Below, piece after piece: positions 26,797 through 37,513 of a stretch of 64,000 bases of DNA. The translations under genes and the position numbers were made by a program. Each line of letters starts with the position of its first letter. The first letter of the stretch is position 1. The notes beneath the pieces are model-generated. The model was not told the DNA's origin and did not search any database. It was given only the letters and a program-made list of their open reading frames with translations. The stretch is from NCBI RefSeq assembly GCF_008064665.1, contig NZ_VRZA01000004.1:248001-312000 (forward strand). The letters are read 5' to 3'. This DNA comes from Parahaliea maris. Lineage in GTDB: Bacteria > Pseudomonadota > Gammaproteobacteria > Pseudomonadales > Halieaceae.

Positions 26797-27756
26797 ATAG
26801 TCAAAGGTGATGGTGAGCCCGTCTACATCGGGCCCCAGCACTGCCTGCAACCCCAGTGCCACCTGGCGGTAACCCAGTGCCACCCCCACTTCGTAGAAGT
26901 GAGTAAAACCGAACTGGTCGCGTCCCGGGCCGGTAAAGGCAGTGCCGGCAACGTGGCCGATCAGGTACAGCGGGTGCTCATTGATCGTCGCCGACAGGGG
27001 CTGGGCAACGTCGAATTTGGCTGACATACTGCCCGTGTTCGCCTGGAAGCTGGGGAAACCTTCGGATTCATTGAAGCTTTCCACATAGCTGTAGACATAG
27101 CTGGTGCTGCCCCGGACCTTGAGGTTGTCATACCAGGTGTCCCTGTATGCCAGCCCGACGGTTGCCCGGCCGATCACCGCGCTGGTGCGCCAGTTGATGA
27201 CCTGACCTTCAAGCACCGGTGCCAGAATATCGCGCACAAATGCGTTGCTGATACTCGAATCATTCTTGAGCCGGGTGCCACCGGCGCCGAATCCGCCGGT
27301 CAATGACAGGGATTGCGTGAGCGGCATGATCAGGCCGGCTTCCGCCACCCCGGTGTAGGCCTCCCACTCGGCATCGATGTCAGTGGTGAACATATCCATG
27401 CCGGGAACCAGTTCAAGGTCGTCCAGTTCCTCGGTGTAGCGCAGTGAACTGAAGGCGCCCTGGGCATACCAGCGCCAGTCACTGTCCTCGATTTCAAATT
27501 CCTTGTACAGCGGGACCTTGAGCACGGCCATGACGTTGTCCGTATTGGGCGTCTCGCTGTCGATCCGGAAGCCCGATGCGGAGATCTCCGGCGCGGCAGC
27601 GAAACTGATCATGTGGGCATAGCCCTGGCCCAGTTCTCGGAAATTGATGCCCGAATCCTCCTGGGCGGTGGCGGGGAGGGTGAGGGTGGCTGTTATCGCT
27701 ATAGCGAGCGCCCAGGGTGCGGTGTGATGTGGGCAATGAGTAACACTTTGTGGCAT
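26788..27756 (-). CDS. predicted outer-membrane beta-barrel protein
   Basis: A 322-residue protein. Signal peptide at about 12-31 (ATLTLPATAQ), then alternating amphipathic strands, and the C-terminal sequence GLTITFDYGF ends in phenylalanine, the signal recognised by the BAM machinery. It resembles solitary autotransporter-type barrels (Omp_AT-like) without a passenger domain, but that assignment is tentative. It runs tail to tail with the peroxiredoxin gene. The start ATG at 27756 has no strong ribosome binding site, so the first few residues are uncertain. Confidence 0.68.
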   Translation of the reverse strand: MPQSVTHCPHHTAPWALAIAITATLTLPATAQEDSGINFRELGQGYAHMISFAAAPEISASGFRIDSETPNTDNVMAVLKVPLYKEFEIEDSDWRWYAQGAFSSLRYTEELDDLELVPGMDMFTTDIDAEWEAYTGVAEAGLIMPLTQSLSLTGGFGAGGTRLKNDSSISNAFVRDILAPVLEGQVINWRTSAVIGRATVGLAYRDTWYDNLKVRGSTSYVYSYVESFNESEGFPSFQANTGSMSAKFDVAQPLSATINEHPLYLIGHVAGTAFTGPGRDQFGFTHFYEVGVALGYRQVALGLQAVLGPDVDGLTITFDYGF

Positions 27757-27949
27757 AAATTCTGGCTCTTGTTACTTAATAACGCGGTGCTCCAGCGAAC
27801 TGAACAGGTACTGGTTTCTGGTGGCACAGTCACTATACTAGGTCGCCTGTCCGGGGGTTGCCAGTAGAGCAGGCCCGGTCCCTCGAATTCTGTGGCGAGG
27901 AGCTGCAACAGCGCCCCGATATTCGCCATTTCAGGCAAGGAGTTACACC

Positions 27950-29743
27950 ATGCGCAACCTGATTGCGGCACTGTTATTGGTGCCGCTGGCCGCCGTGGCA
28001 GCCCCGAGTGAGAGCGAACGCCTCACCCAGTGGCTGGACGCGCGTTACGAAGAAGAGTTGGGGTTCAACCCCATGGAGCAGACCAAACTGGGCCGCAAGA
28101 CCCAGTACGACCAGATCGATGATTACAGCGATGCCGCAGCCGAGGCCCAGTTGCAATGGCGCCAGGGTACGGTTGCCGCGCTGAAGGCCGGGTTCGACTA
28201 CCAGGCCCTGGACTCCGAGGCCCGGGTCAGTTACGACTACTGGATCTACCGTGCCGACCGCGCGGTCGAGGATCTTGGCTGGCGTCCGCACACTTATGTG
28301 CTGGACCAGGTAACCGCCGTGCACACGTCGCTGCCACAGTTCCTGATCAACTTCCACAACGTGGCTACCGAGCAGGACATGCTCGACTATATCAGCCGCC
28401 TGGAGGGTGTAGCCCGGGCCCTTGGCCAGGTGCAGGAGCGGGCTCAACGGGGCGCCGACAAGGGAGTGCGTCCGCCGCGTTTTGCCTACGACATCGTGAT
28501 CGACCAGTCCCGGGCAGTTGTCAGCGGGGCGCCGTTTGACGACACCGACGCCACGGCTCCTTTGTGGGCCGATATCCAGACCAAGGTGGCCGGGCTGCAG
28601 GAAGCGGGCGCGGTGGACGAGCAGCGCGCCGCGGCCCTGCTCGAGCAGGCTCGCGAAACCCTGCTGACAGCAGTGGAGCCAGCCTACAAGGGGCTGGTGG
28701 CCTGGCTTGAGTCAGACCGCAAAAACACCTCGGAGCAGCCTCTGGGTGTTTCCAGCCTGGCTGACGGGCAGGCGTTCTATGCCTATCGTTTGCGCAGTTA
28801 TACCACCACCGATATGAGCGCCGAGGAGGTGCACCAACTCGGGCTTTCCGAAGTGGCGCGTATTCGCGGCGAAATGGATGCGATTCGCAAGCAAGTGGGC
28901 TTTGAGGGGGACCTGGCGGCCTTCTTCGAGTTTGTACGCAGTGACGAGCAGTTCTACTATCCCAACACCGACGCCGGCCGCCAGGCGTTCATCGACGAGA
29001 CGATCCACTATCTGGACCTGATCGACGCCAAACTCCCGGAGTACTTTGGCATCCTGCCCAAGGCGCCGCTGGAGGTTCGCCGGGTCGAGGCCTTCCGTGA
29101 GCGCGATGGCGCTGCGGCGCACTACTCCAGTGGCACGGCCGACGGCAGTCGTCCGGGTGTCTATTACATGCACCTTTCGGACATGGGCGCCAACAATCGT
29201 ACCGACCTGCAGACCACCGCCTACCACGAGGGCAACCCCGGCCACCACATGCAGGGCTCGATTGCACTGGAGCGCACCGACCTGCCGCTGTTCCGCACCA
29301 ATGTCTGGTACTCCGCCTACGGCGAGGGCTGGGCCCTGTACTCGGAACTGCTGGCCTGGGAGATGGGCGTTTACGACAATCCCTATTACAACTTCGGCCG
29401 CCTGGGCGCGGAGATCTTCCGCGCGATTCGCCTGGTGGTGGACACCGGGATGCACGCCAAGGGCTGGAGTGAGGAGCAGGCGGTCCAGTACATGCTGGAT
29501 AACTCGGCCATTCCGGAAACCGCCGTGCGCTCGGAGATCCAGCGCTACCTGGTGTGGCCGGGGCAGGCGACCTCCTACAAGGTGGGCATGCTGAAAATCC
29601 TCGAACTGCGCGAGCGCGCCAAAGCCGAGATGGGCGACGCCTTTGATATCCGCGCCTATCACGACCTGGTGCTGGGCGGCGGCTCACTGCCGCTGGCAAT
29701 TCTCGAACGCCGCGTCGACGAGTGGATTGCCGCCAGCCGCTGA
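27950..29743 (+). CDS. DUF885 family exported metallopeptidase-like protein
   Basis: A 597-residue protein with a signal peptide (LIAALLLVPLAAVAA). The mostly helical body carries the family motif H426-E427-G-N-P-G-H432-H433, a variant of HExxH-type zinc sites, with the C-terminal ALYSELLAWEMG segment that supplies the third ligand in gluzincins. DUF885 proteins are predicted periplasmic carboxypeptidase-like enzymes. AAGGAGTT precedes the ATG. The next gene begins 3 bp after the stop, so the MATE transporter is co-transcribed. Confidence 0.85.
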   Translation: MRNLIAALLLVPLAAVAAPSESERLTQWLDARYEEELGFNPMEQTKLGRKTQYDQIDDYSDAAAEAQLQWRQGTVAALKAGFDYQALDSEARVSYDYWIYRADRAVEDLGWRPHTYVLDQVTAVHTSLPQFLINFHNVATEQDMLDYISRLEGVARALGQVQERAQRGADKGVRPPRFAYDIVIDQSRAVVSGAPFDDTDATAPLWADIQTKVAGLQEAGAVDEQRAAALLEQARETLLTAVEPAYKGLVAWLESDRKNTSEQPLGVSSLADGQAFYAYRLRSYTTTDMSAEEVHQLGLSEVARIRGEMDAIRKQVGFEGDLAAFFEFVRSDEQFYYPNTDAGRQAFIDETIHYLDLIDAKLPEYFGILPKAPLEVRRVEAFRERDGAAAHYSSGTADGSRPGVYYMHLSDMGANNRTDLQTTAYHEGNPGHHMQGSIALERTDLPLFRTNVWYSAYGEGWALYSELLAWEMGVYDNPYYNFGRLGAEIFRAIRLVVDTGMHAKGWSEEQAVQYMLDNSAIPETAVRSEIQRYLVWPGQATSYKVGMLKILELRERAKAEMGDAFDIRAYHDLVLGGGSLPLAILERRVDEWIAASR

Positions 29744-29746
29744 TTT

Positions 29747-31108
29747 ATGTTCTCGTCCGCGACCCTGAAGGAGCTGTTCCGGCTGGCACTGCCAATGGTG
29801 GTGTCCCAGAGCGCCTTTGCGCTGATGGTCTTCACCGATCGGCTCTTCATGTCGCGGATCGACGCCCTGCACATCGCCTCTGCCCTGGGTGGGGGTGTCA
29901 CTTTCTTTGTCACGATTTCCCTGTTCCAGGGGGTCATTTCCTACGCCACGGCGCTGGCGGCCCAGTACATGGGGGCCGGGCAACTGGCCAAGTGCCCGCG
30001 GGTGGTGACCCAGGGGGTGATCATGGCGGCAGCCTGCCAGCCCCTGCTGTTACTGCTCGGCTGGCAGGCGGCCAACCTCTTTGAATGGATGGGGCACGCT
30101 CCGGCCCAGGTGGCACTCGAACGCCAGTACTTCTTCGTGTTGCTGGCGGGTTCCTTCCTCGCCCTGACCAAAACCTGTATCGCCTCCTATTTTTCCGGTA
30201 TTGCCCGGACCCGGGTGGTGATGATCTCCGACGTGCTCGGGGTGCTGGTCAACATTCCCCTGACCTATGCCCTCATATTTGGCGTGATGGGCCTGCCGGC
30301 CCTGGGCATACAGGGCGCGGCGCTGGGGACGGTGATTGCCACCGGCTTCTCGGTAGCGGTTTACGCACTGTTCTACTTCAACCGCGTGCACCGCCGGCGT
30401 TTTTCGGTGATGGACTCGTTCCACTACGACCGGGGCATCCTGCAGCGCTATGTCCGCCTGGGTTTGCCTTCGGGTATGGAAGTGTTTGTGGGTGCTGCCA
30501 CCTTCAACCTGTTCCTGCTGCTGTTCCAGTCCTACGGGGTGAACGAAGGTGCCGCCATGGCCATCGTGTTCAACTGGGACATGCTCAACTATGTTCCGCT
30601 GATCGGGATGAACATTGCCGTCACCAGCATGATTGGCCGTTACGTGGGTGCCGGTGACATGACCCGCACCAACCACGTGATCAGCGCCGCGTTCCTGCTG
30701 GCGTTCGGCTACTCGATCCTGTTGGGCACTTTCTTCATCGTGCTGCGCGAGCAACTGATGAACGTCTTCGCCACACCGGGAGAGGACTTCAGCACCATCG
30801 TAACCCTGGGTAGCCAGATGATGATCGGCCTGGCGACCTACGTGCTGGCGGACGCGGCCATCCTGATTGCCAGTGGCGTCCTGCGCGGCGCCGGGGATAC
30901 TCGCTGGCTGATGATTACCTCCATGCTTATCCACGTGCTGATGCTGGTGTTCCAGGTGTACATCATCAAGGTGCTGGCGTTTGGGCCGATGGCGAGCTGG
31001 TGGGCCTTTGTTGCGACCCTGCTGGCCCTGGCGGCCATCTATCTCTGGCGCCTGCTGGGCAGCCGCTGGCGCTCACCGGAGCGGCTGGCGCGGGTGATGG
31101 CGGAGTAG
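29747..31108 (+). CDS. MATE family efflux transporter
   Basis: A 453-residue protein with twelve predicted membrane helices in two MatE repeats: the first begins LFRLALPMVVSQSAFALMVFTDRLFMSRI, and the second near residue 240 begins RLGLPSGMEVF. These sodium or proton antiporters expel cationic organic compounds. It is 3 bp downstream of the DUF885 peptidase gene. A second MATE gene of different sequence lies at 41.0-42.4 kb. Confidence 0.88.
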   Translation: MFSSATLKELFRLALPMVVSQSAFALMVFTDRLFMSRIDALHIASALGGGVTFFVTISLFQGVISYATALAAQYMGAGQLAKCPRVVTQGVIMAAACQPLLLLLGWQAANLFEWMGHAPAQVALERQYFFVLLAGSFLALTKTCIASYFSGIARTRVVMISDVLGVLVNIPLTYALIFGVMGLPALGIQGAALGTVIATGFSVAVYALFYFNRVHRRRFSVMDSFHYDRGILQRYVRLGLPSGMEVFVGAATFNLFLLLFQSYGVNEGAAMAIVFNWDMLNYVPLIGMNIAVTSMIGRYVGAGDMTRTNHVISAAFLLAFGYSILLGTFFIVLREQLMNVFATPGEDFSTIVTLGSQMMIGLATYVLADAAILIASGVLRGAGDTRWLMITSMLIHVLMLVFQVYIIKVLAFGPMASWWAFVATLLALAAIYLWRLLGSRWRSPERLARVMAE

Positions 31109-31115
31109 GGGCCCG

Positions 31116-31622
31116 CTAAAGATCCAGGCGCCGCAATTCCACGCTTGGCGCACTACTGCGCCAGAGGTTCTGGAACAGTTCGAGGTGTTGCTGGGTGGAA
31201 GCGCGGGAATCGGGCTCGTAGAAGCCGCCGCTGTCGCTGTCTGGCGGTTGGTAGAGCACGCCGTCGTGGTCGCGAACGACCAGGGTTTGTCCCGGCCACT
31301 CCGGGTGTTCTGCCAGCACCTGCAGGCGCACCTTGGAGGGCATGCGCCGGGCCAGTTGCAGCAGGCGGTGGCCCTGTCTTACCAGCGGCGCCGCTTCCCT
31401 CACCAATACGCGGATTTCAGTCTGCCGACTGCGGCGGGCGAGGGCGGCCAGGGCGCTGACCAGCTCCGGGCGGTCAAACACCCGGGTGTCGAGCCGCGGG
31501 CTGAGAATGCAGAAGTAGCGCCGCGCGCTCTCCGCCAGCGCCTGGGCGTAGTCGTCGAAAGGAGCGGGGTATTCGACCCCGGCGACAAAGTCCTGCCGGG
31601 GCTCCGTCTGCTCCTCGTTCAT
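31116..31622 (-). CDS. small conserved protein, DUF7931-like
   Basis: A 168-residue soluble protein that starts MNEEQTEPRQ and contains ARRYFCILSPRLDTRVFDRPELVSALAALARR and a C-terminal FQNLWRSSAPSVELRRL. It resembles short proteins encoded directly behind a GNAT acetyltransferase in related Gammaproteobacteria, which may carry a phospholipase-D-like half fold. No catalytic motif is evident. The ATG at 31622 starts 1 bp after the acetyltransferase stop, and the gene is therefore part of the roxA-GNAT operon. Confidence 0.6.
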   Translation of the reverse strand: MNEEQTEPRQDFVAGVEYPAPFDDYAQALAESARRYFCILSPRLDTRVFDRPELVSALAALARRSRQTEIRVLVREAAPLVRQGHRLLQLARRMPSKVRLQVLAEHPEWPGQTLVVRDHDGVLYQPPDSDSGGFYEPDSRASTQQHLELFQNLWRSSAPSVELRRLDL

Positions 31623-31623
31623 G

Positions 31624-32064
31624 TTACTGGGGGATTTCCAGGTGCATGGTGGTGTGCGGAATGCCGGCTTCCTCGAAGGTGGCGCCGCGGGGGACAAAGC
31701 CTGCCCGGCGGTAGAAGGGGGCGGCGTGCTGCTGGGCGTGGACATAGACCCGGGACATGCCGGACTCCTTTGCCAGCTCGATCAGGCGCTGCAGGACCGC
31801 ACCGCCAGTGCCCTTGCCGCGCTCGCTGGGCAATACTGCCATCCGGCCGATTTTGCCGTCGGGCATCAGCCGGCCACAGCCCACCGGGGTCTCCCCGCGC
31901 AGGGCCAGCACATGGCGGCTTTCGTTGTCGCGGCCATCCCACTCGATATCCTTGGGTACCCCCTGTTCCTCGATGAACACCACGCGGCGCAGTTCACTGA
32001 GGGCCTTCGAGGCCTCGCTCCAGCTGACAGGCTGCAGGGTAAGGGTGTCTGTGTCATTCGACAT
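31624..32064 (-). CDS. GNAT family N-acetyltransferase
   Basis: A 146-residue protein with the acetyl-CoA loop IGRMAVLPSERGKGTGGAVL (R/Q-x-x-G-x-G/A) at about 77-96 and the C-terminal HAQQHAAPFYRRAGF strand-helix. It belongs to the ElaA-like group and would acetylate a small-molecule amine. I chose the ATG at 32064 because GGAGCGACCC precedes it; another in-frame ATG at 32100 would overlap the roxA stop and has no ribosome binding site. Its substrate is unknown. Confidence 0.82.
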   Translation of the reverse strand: MSNDTDTLTLQPVSWSEASKALSELRRVVFIEEQGVPKDIEWDGRDNESRHVLALRGETPVGCGRLMPDGKIGRMAVLPSERGKGTGGAVLQRLIELAKESGMSRVYVHAQQHAAPFYRRAGFVPRGATFEEAGIPHTTMHLEIPQ

Positions 32065-32092
32065 GGGTCGCTCCGTTTCCAGTGTAGGTCGC

Positions 32093-33226
32093 TCAGCCAT
32101 CGATGCAGGCTGCACCGCTTTCAAGAAGGAAGTACAGTAACCCGCTGGCTTGTGGATGCAAGTTTTCCAGGTCACCACAGTCTGCCTGCCCCCGGGCACA
32201 GAAGTCTGTCAACCAGGGCAACATCGCGCCAGGGGCGTCGCAGCTGGCGCCGTTGGCAAACACCACGAGGTCGTCGCCCTGCCGGGTCCAGGCGAGCCGC
32301 CCCGTCGGGTCGCGATACAGTGGGGTTTCCCCCTTGAGTAAAGCGCGGATATCCGCCTCGTCAACGTCGCCTGCCTTCAGGTCATAGCGCGGTTCTGTCA
32401 CCAGTTCACCGAACCAGTGCGGTGACTGCTCGTCCTGCAGCAGCGCAATGGCCTGGCGACGGGCGTTCTCAAGGTCGGTTGCGGTTATTTCACCGGAGCG
32501 ATCGGCACCGGCGCGCTGCGGGTCAGCCAGCAGGTTGTCGGCATTGCTGCTGTCGAGGGCGGTGTCGGTGAGGCGGGCCAGCAGGTCGCGCCGGGCCGGG
32601 GCGCGAAAGCCGATGGAGAAGGTGGTGCACTCGCCCCGGGCAATGCCCCAGTGGGCCAGCCCCGGCGGGACGTACAGCAGGTCCCCCGGCTCCAGCAGGC
32701 ACTCCTGCTGGCATTCGAAGTGCTCGAGTACCCGCATGTCGCAGCCCGCCAGTAAGGGACTGCTACTGTCGCAATGCTGGCCCAGGCGCCACAGGCGCTC
32801 GCCTTCGCCCTGCAGCAGGAACACGTCGTAGTAATCGAAATGGGGCCCCACGCTACCGCCGTCGGTGGCGTAGCTCACCATCACATCGTCGGCGCGCCAC
32901 TGGGGGATAAAGGCTGCCAATTGCTGCAGTGCGGCCACTTCGGGTACGAACTGGTCCACCGCCTGAACCAGCAGGGTCCAGGGGGGAGGGCGCTGGAAGT
33001 CCGCTTCGGTAAAGGGGCCGTGGCTCAGCGCCCAGGCACCGCCGGCTTCCTCCACGATGCGCGATTCCACTTCCGCCTCCATCGCCAGGCCCGCGAGTTC
33101 GTCGGCATCCAGCGGCACTTCGAAATCCGCGATCGCATTGCGAATCAGCAGGGGTTTGCGCTGCCAGTACTCGGCCAGGAAGTGCTCGATATCTATAGGC
33201 AGTGTCAGGGGCTTGGTCGGGGGCAT
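32093..33226 (-). CDS. roxA: ribosomal protein L16 arginine hydroxylase (cupin/JmjC oxygenase)
   Basis: A 377-residue protein that aligns well with E. coli RoxA/YcfD: DELAGLAMEAEVESRIVEE, SHGPFTEADF, LLVQAVDQF and EPGDLLYVPPG. The iron ligands of the 2-oxoglutarate oxygenase are H129, D131 and H191. It hydroxylates an arginine of ribosomal protein L16. The start is uncertain: the ATG at 33226 gives the family-like N-terminus MPPTKPLTLP, whereas the ATG at 33271 adds a proline-rich 15 residues; neither has a ribosome binding site. First gene of the run with the GNAT and DUF7931-like genes. Confidence 0.88.
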   Translation of the reverse strand: MPPTKPLTLPIDIEHFLAEYWQRKPLLIRNAIADFEVPLDADELAGLAMEAEVESRIVEEAGGAWALSHGPFTEADFQRPPPWTLLVQAVDQFVPEVAALQQLAAFIPQWRADDVMVSYATDGGSVGPHFDYYDVFLLQGEGERLWRLGQHCDSSSPLLAGCDMRVLEHFECQQECLLEPGDLLYVPPGLAHWGIARGECTTFSIGFRAPARRDLLARLTDTALDSSNADNLLADPQRAGADRSGEITATDLENARRQAIALLQDEQSPHWFGELVTEPRYDLKAGDVDEADIRALLKGETPLYRDPTGRLAWTRQGDDLVVFANGASCDAPGAMLPWLTDFCARGQADCGDLENLHPQASGLLYFLLESGAACIDG

Positions 33227-33292
33227 GGGGAGCGGGCAGGGGGCCTGTGGCGCGATGGATGATGCCGCCATTATGAACCAGCCGACAGGGAG

Positions 33293-33321
33293 CCGACACT
33301 GCGAATTTAGCGCAGTGTCGG
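33293..33321 (-). terminator. perfect 11-bp stem hairpin downstream of purB
   Basis: CCGACACTGCG (33293-33303) and CGCAGTGTCGG (33311-33321) form a perfect stem with a 7-base loop. It lies 24 bp beyond the purB stop on the minus strand, between purB and roxA. No run of U follows it, so it could be a terminator of the non-canonical type or an mRNA-stabilising hairpin. Confidence 0.5.
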
Positions 33322-33344
33322 GCGGGGAGCTTGTGGGGAGAGTG

Positions 33345-34760
<1,416 letters not shown>

Positions 34761-35405
34761 TTACACCAGGCTGGTGCTGCGGGACAGGTCCTGGGCGCAG
34801 CGCAGCAGGGCCTTGCGCTGGAACAATAGCTTCCAGCGCCGGCCGCCGAGCTGGCGCCAGAGAAAACCCGAGCGAATCCCCGCCAGCAGCAGGGCGCGGA
34901 TGATGTCGGCGTTCTTGCTGTCCTGCAGGTGCTGGGCGCTGCCAGTCACCTTGATGCGGAATTTGAGCTTGCTGAGGGTGTCCTGGTAGACACCGGAGAT
35001 GCTGTGGCAGACATCCTGGACGTGCCCGGCGAAGTGCTCGGCACGGAAACTGGCGTGTTCCAGGCGCGAGCGCACGACGGACATCATGGCCGGGTCCGCG
35101 CTGAATTTGCCCTCCAGGTAGAGCAGGGCAAACACGTAGCGGACCATGTCGCGGTTTTCCGCTTCACGCTGGTTGGCCAGCAGGGCGGCCAGGTTCTGCA
35201 GGCCGAGCTTGATGCCGGGCAGGCCGCCAAACACGTCCTCCACCCGCTCGGCGTCGAATTTGAACAGGCTGTTGATGGAGGCCTCCAGAAATTCCGGCGG
35301 GTAGCTGCCGGTGCGGGATATCTGGTCGACGATACGGGCAGCCTGCACCACCCCGGCGAGGGCCAGGGTCTGCTGTTCGATGTCGCTGAGTGCGCGCTTG
35401 CTCAT
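34761..35405 (-). CDS. hflD: high-frequency lysogenisation protein HflD
   Basis: A 214-residue, mostly helical protein with the family start [33 protein letters not shown] and the C-terminal [20 protein letters not shown]. HflD is a membrane-associated protein named for its effect on lambda lysogeny in E. coli. Position between mnmA and purB supports the name. Its ATG overlaps the mnmA stop by 4 bp. Confidence 0.93.
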   Translation of the reverse strand: MSKRALSDIEQQTLALAGVVQAARIVDQISRTGSYPPEFLEASINSLFKFDAERVEDVFGGLPGIKLGLQNLAALLANQREAENRDMVRYVFALLYLEGKFSADPAMMSVVRSRLEHASFRAEHFAGHVQDVCHSISGVYQDTLSKLKFRIKVTGSAQHLQDSKNADIIRALLLAGIRSGFLWRQLGGRRWKLLFQRKALLRCAQDLSRSTSLV

Positions 35406-36493
35406 GGGGCGGCTCGCTCGATCACGCCGCCACCGAGGCAGGTGTCGTCGGCGTAGAACACCACTGACTGCCCGGGGGTGATGGCGCGCTGGGGGGTATC
35501 GAACTCGACCCGGTAGCCCTCCCCGTCACGGTGCAGGGTGCAGGCCTGGTCCGCCTGGCGATAGCGCACCTTGGCAGTGAGTTGTGCGGGCAGCGCCGGT
35601 GCTGAGCCCGCCACCCAGTAGATAGCGCCGGTATACAGAGTGGACTTGAACAGGGCGGGGTGGTCATTGCCCTGGGCCACTAACAGCACATTGCGCTCCA
35701 GGTCTTTGTCCACCACGTACCAGGGCGCGTCGGCGGCGTCGGCACGGCCGCCAATGCCAAGGCCCTGGCGCTGGCCGATGGTGTGGTACATCAGGCCCTG
35801 GTGGCGCCCCAGTACCTCGCCCTCCAGGCTGTGAATGTCGCCGGGCTGGGCGGGCAGGTACTGCTTGAGGAAATCGCTGAAGCGGCGCTCACCGATAAAG
35901 CAGATACCGGTGGAATCTTTTTTCTTTGCTGTGGCCAGGTCGTACTGTTCCGCCAGCCGGCGCACCTCCGGCTTCTCGATCTCGCCGACCGGGAACAGGG
36001 TCTTCTCCAGCTCATGGTGACCCACAGCATGCAGGAAATAGCTCTGGTCCTTGTTCGGGTCCAGGCCCTTGAGCAGGGTGGCCTTGCCGTCTGCTTCGCC
36101 GCGGCGGGTGTAGTGGCCGGTGGCGATCAGGTCGGCGCCCAGCATCAGGGCGTAGTCGAGGAAGGCCTTGAACTTGATCTCCCGGTTGCACAGGATGTCC
36201 GGGTTGGGGGTGCGGCCGGCCCGGTACTCCTCCAGGAAGTGCTCGAACACGTTGTCCCAGTACTCGGCGGCGAAATTGGCGCCGTGCAGGGGGATGCCGA
36301 GCTTGTCGGCCACCGCCTGGGCGTCGGCAAAGTCTTCTTTGGCGGTGCAGTACTCGGTGCCGTCGTCCTCGTCCCAGTTCTTCATGAACAGGCCTTCCAC
36401 GGCGTAGCCCTGCTCCTTCAGCAGCAGTGCGGAAACAGAAGAATCGACACCGCCGGACATGCCGACAATGACCTTGGTGGATGCGTTGCTCAT
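35402..36493 (-). CDS. mnmA: tRNA-specific 2-thiouridylase MnmA
   Basis: A 363-residue protein. The PP-loop SGGVDS is at 13-18, the catalytic cysteines are C102 (in NPDILCN) and C198 (in STGICFI), and the C-terminal barrel ends with the [18 protein letters not shown] block. It inserts sulfur at position 2 of wobble uridine-34 in tRNAs for Lys, Glu and Gln. It overlaps the nudix gene upstream by 4 bp and hflD downstream by 4 bp. Confidence 0.97.
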   Translation of the reverse strand: MSNASTKVIVGMSGGVDSSVSALLLKEQGYAVEGLFMKNWDEDDGTEYCTAKEDFADAQAVADKLGIPLHGANFAAEYWDNVFEHFLEEYRAGRTPNPDILCNREIKFKAFLDYALMLGADLIATGHYTRRGEADGKATLLKGLDPNKDQSYFLHAVGHHELEKTLFPVGEIEKPEVRRLAEQYDLATAKKKDSTGICFIGERRFSDFLKQYLPAQPGDIHSLEGEVLGRHQGLMYHTIGQRQGLGIGGRADAADAPWYVVDKDLERNVLLVAQGNDHPALFKSTLYTGAIYWVAGSAPALPAQLTAKVRYRQADQACTLHRDGEGYRVEFDTPQRAITPGQSVVFYADDTCLGGGVIERAAP

Positions 36494-36945
36494 AAATGCT
36501 GTAGTGCGTCTAGCGGGTACCGGGTGCCGCTGCGAGCCTGTTCGATCGCCGCGAGCACCAAAGGGCTGCGCATTCTAGCAGAGTTGGCGAGGATTTCCCC
36601 GTAATCGAGCCAGTGGGTGCGCAGGATGTCGGGGTCCAGTGCCAGCTCGCTGCGCTGGTGCAGGGGGCGGGCGATAAAGGTGCTCCGGTAGTAGGTCACG
36701 CCGTTGGAGGGTGCGGTGTACAGGGCCCAGCCCAACAGGCCCAGCAACTCGACCTCCCAGCCGCTCTCCTCGAGGGTTTCCCGCCGGGCGGCATCGAACA
36801 GCGTCTCGCCCGGCTCCAGGTGGCCGGCTGGCTGGTTGAACACCAGATCTCCGGTGACCTTGTCGCGTTCTTCTACCAGCAGGTAGCGGCCATCGCGCTC
36901 GACCACGGTGGCGACGGTGACATGGGGTGGCCAGTCTGTGCTCAT
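36490..36945 (-). CDS. nudJ: Nudix hydrolase, NudJ-like
   Basis: A 151-residue protein whose Nudix box G-x5-E-x7-REUxEExGU reads [20 protein letters not shown] with SGW. NudJ hydrolyses the pyrophosphate of hydroxymethylpyrimidine pyrophosphate and nucleoside di- and triphosphates. The gene symbol follows from sequence and from its position upstream of mnmA, where nudJ is normally found. The ATG overlaps no other gene upstream; 76 bp separate it from the next stop. Confidence 0.85.
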   Translation of the reverse strand: MSTDWPPHVTVATVVERDGRYLLVEERDKVTGDLVFNQPAGHLEPGETLFDAARRETLEESGWEVELLGLLGWALYTAPSNGVTYYRSTFIARPLHQRSELALDPDILRTHWLDYGEILANSARMRSPLVLAAIEQARSGTRYPLDALQHL

Positions 36946-37021
36946 GGAACGAAATATCCCTCCTGATTGCTCGGATGTTAAACACTCACGTGTTGGAGTT
37001 CAGGGACGCTAACGGGTTCCC

Positions 37022-37513
37022 TCAACTGTCCAGCAGGGCTTGCCAGTAACCCACGTCGATCCAGCGGTCGAACTTGAACCCCACTTCGCGGAAGTGGGCA
37101 ACCTTTTCCATACCGAATTTCTCATGCAGGGCCACACTCGCCGGATTGGGCAGGGCGATGCCACCGATCACAGTGTGCAAGCCTTGCTGCTTCAGTTGTG
37201 CGAAGAGTTCGCCGTACAGCTTTGTCCCCCAGCCGTGGGACGCGACGCGGTGATCCAGGTACACGGTGGCTTCCACCGCATAGCGGTAGGCACAGCGTCC
37301 CTTCCATTTGCTGGCGTAGGCGTATCCAATGATCTCGCCGGCGTCCTCGGCGACCAGCCAGGGCAGGGACGCATGCCGGCACTCGTCGATACGTCCGGCC
37401 ATTTCGCCGTCACTGACCGGGTCGGTCTCAAAGGTCACCACGGTGCTTTCCACATAGTGGTTATAGATATGCGCGACCGCAGCGGCATCGGTCTGCGTGG
37501 CACTGCGTATCAT
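37022..37513 (-). CDS. GNAT acetyltransferase, phosphinothricin-acetyltransferase-like
   Basis: A 163-residue protein. The sequence IRSATQTDAAAVAHIYNHYV opens it, with the acetyl-CoA loop VASHGWGTKLYGELFAQLK and the late strand VALHEKFGMEKVAHFREVGFKFDRW. This pattern is typical of the PAT/Bar branch and its methionine-sulfoximine-acetylating relatives. It overlaps the peroxidase stop by 4 bp (ATGA) and is the last gene of a three-gene operon with the phosphatase and peroxidase. Substrate unknown. Confidence 0.83.
   Translation of the reverse strand: MIRSATQTDAAAVAHIYNHYVESTVVTFETDPVSDGEMAGRIDECRHASLPWLVAEDAGEIIGYAYASKWKGRCAYRYAVEATVYLDHRVASHGWGTKLYGELFAQLKQQGLHTVIGGIALPNPASVALHEKFGMEKVAHFREVGFKFDRWIDVGYWQALLDS

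Noticed and set aside
33313-33327. CAGTGTCGGGCGGGG shared with 43072-43086
   Set aside because: A 15-bp match of GC-rich sequence in a 64-kb window is weak; flanks do not match and the first copy is explained by the hairpin after purB.
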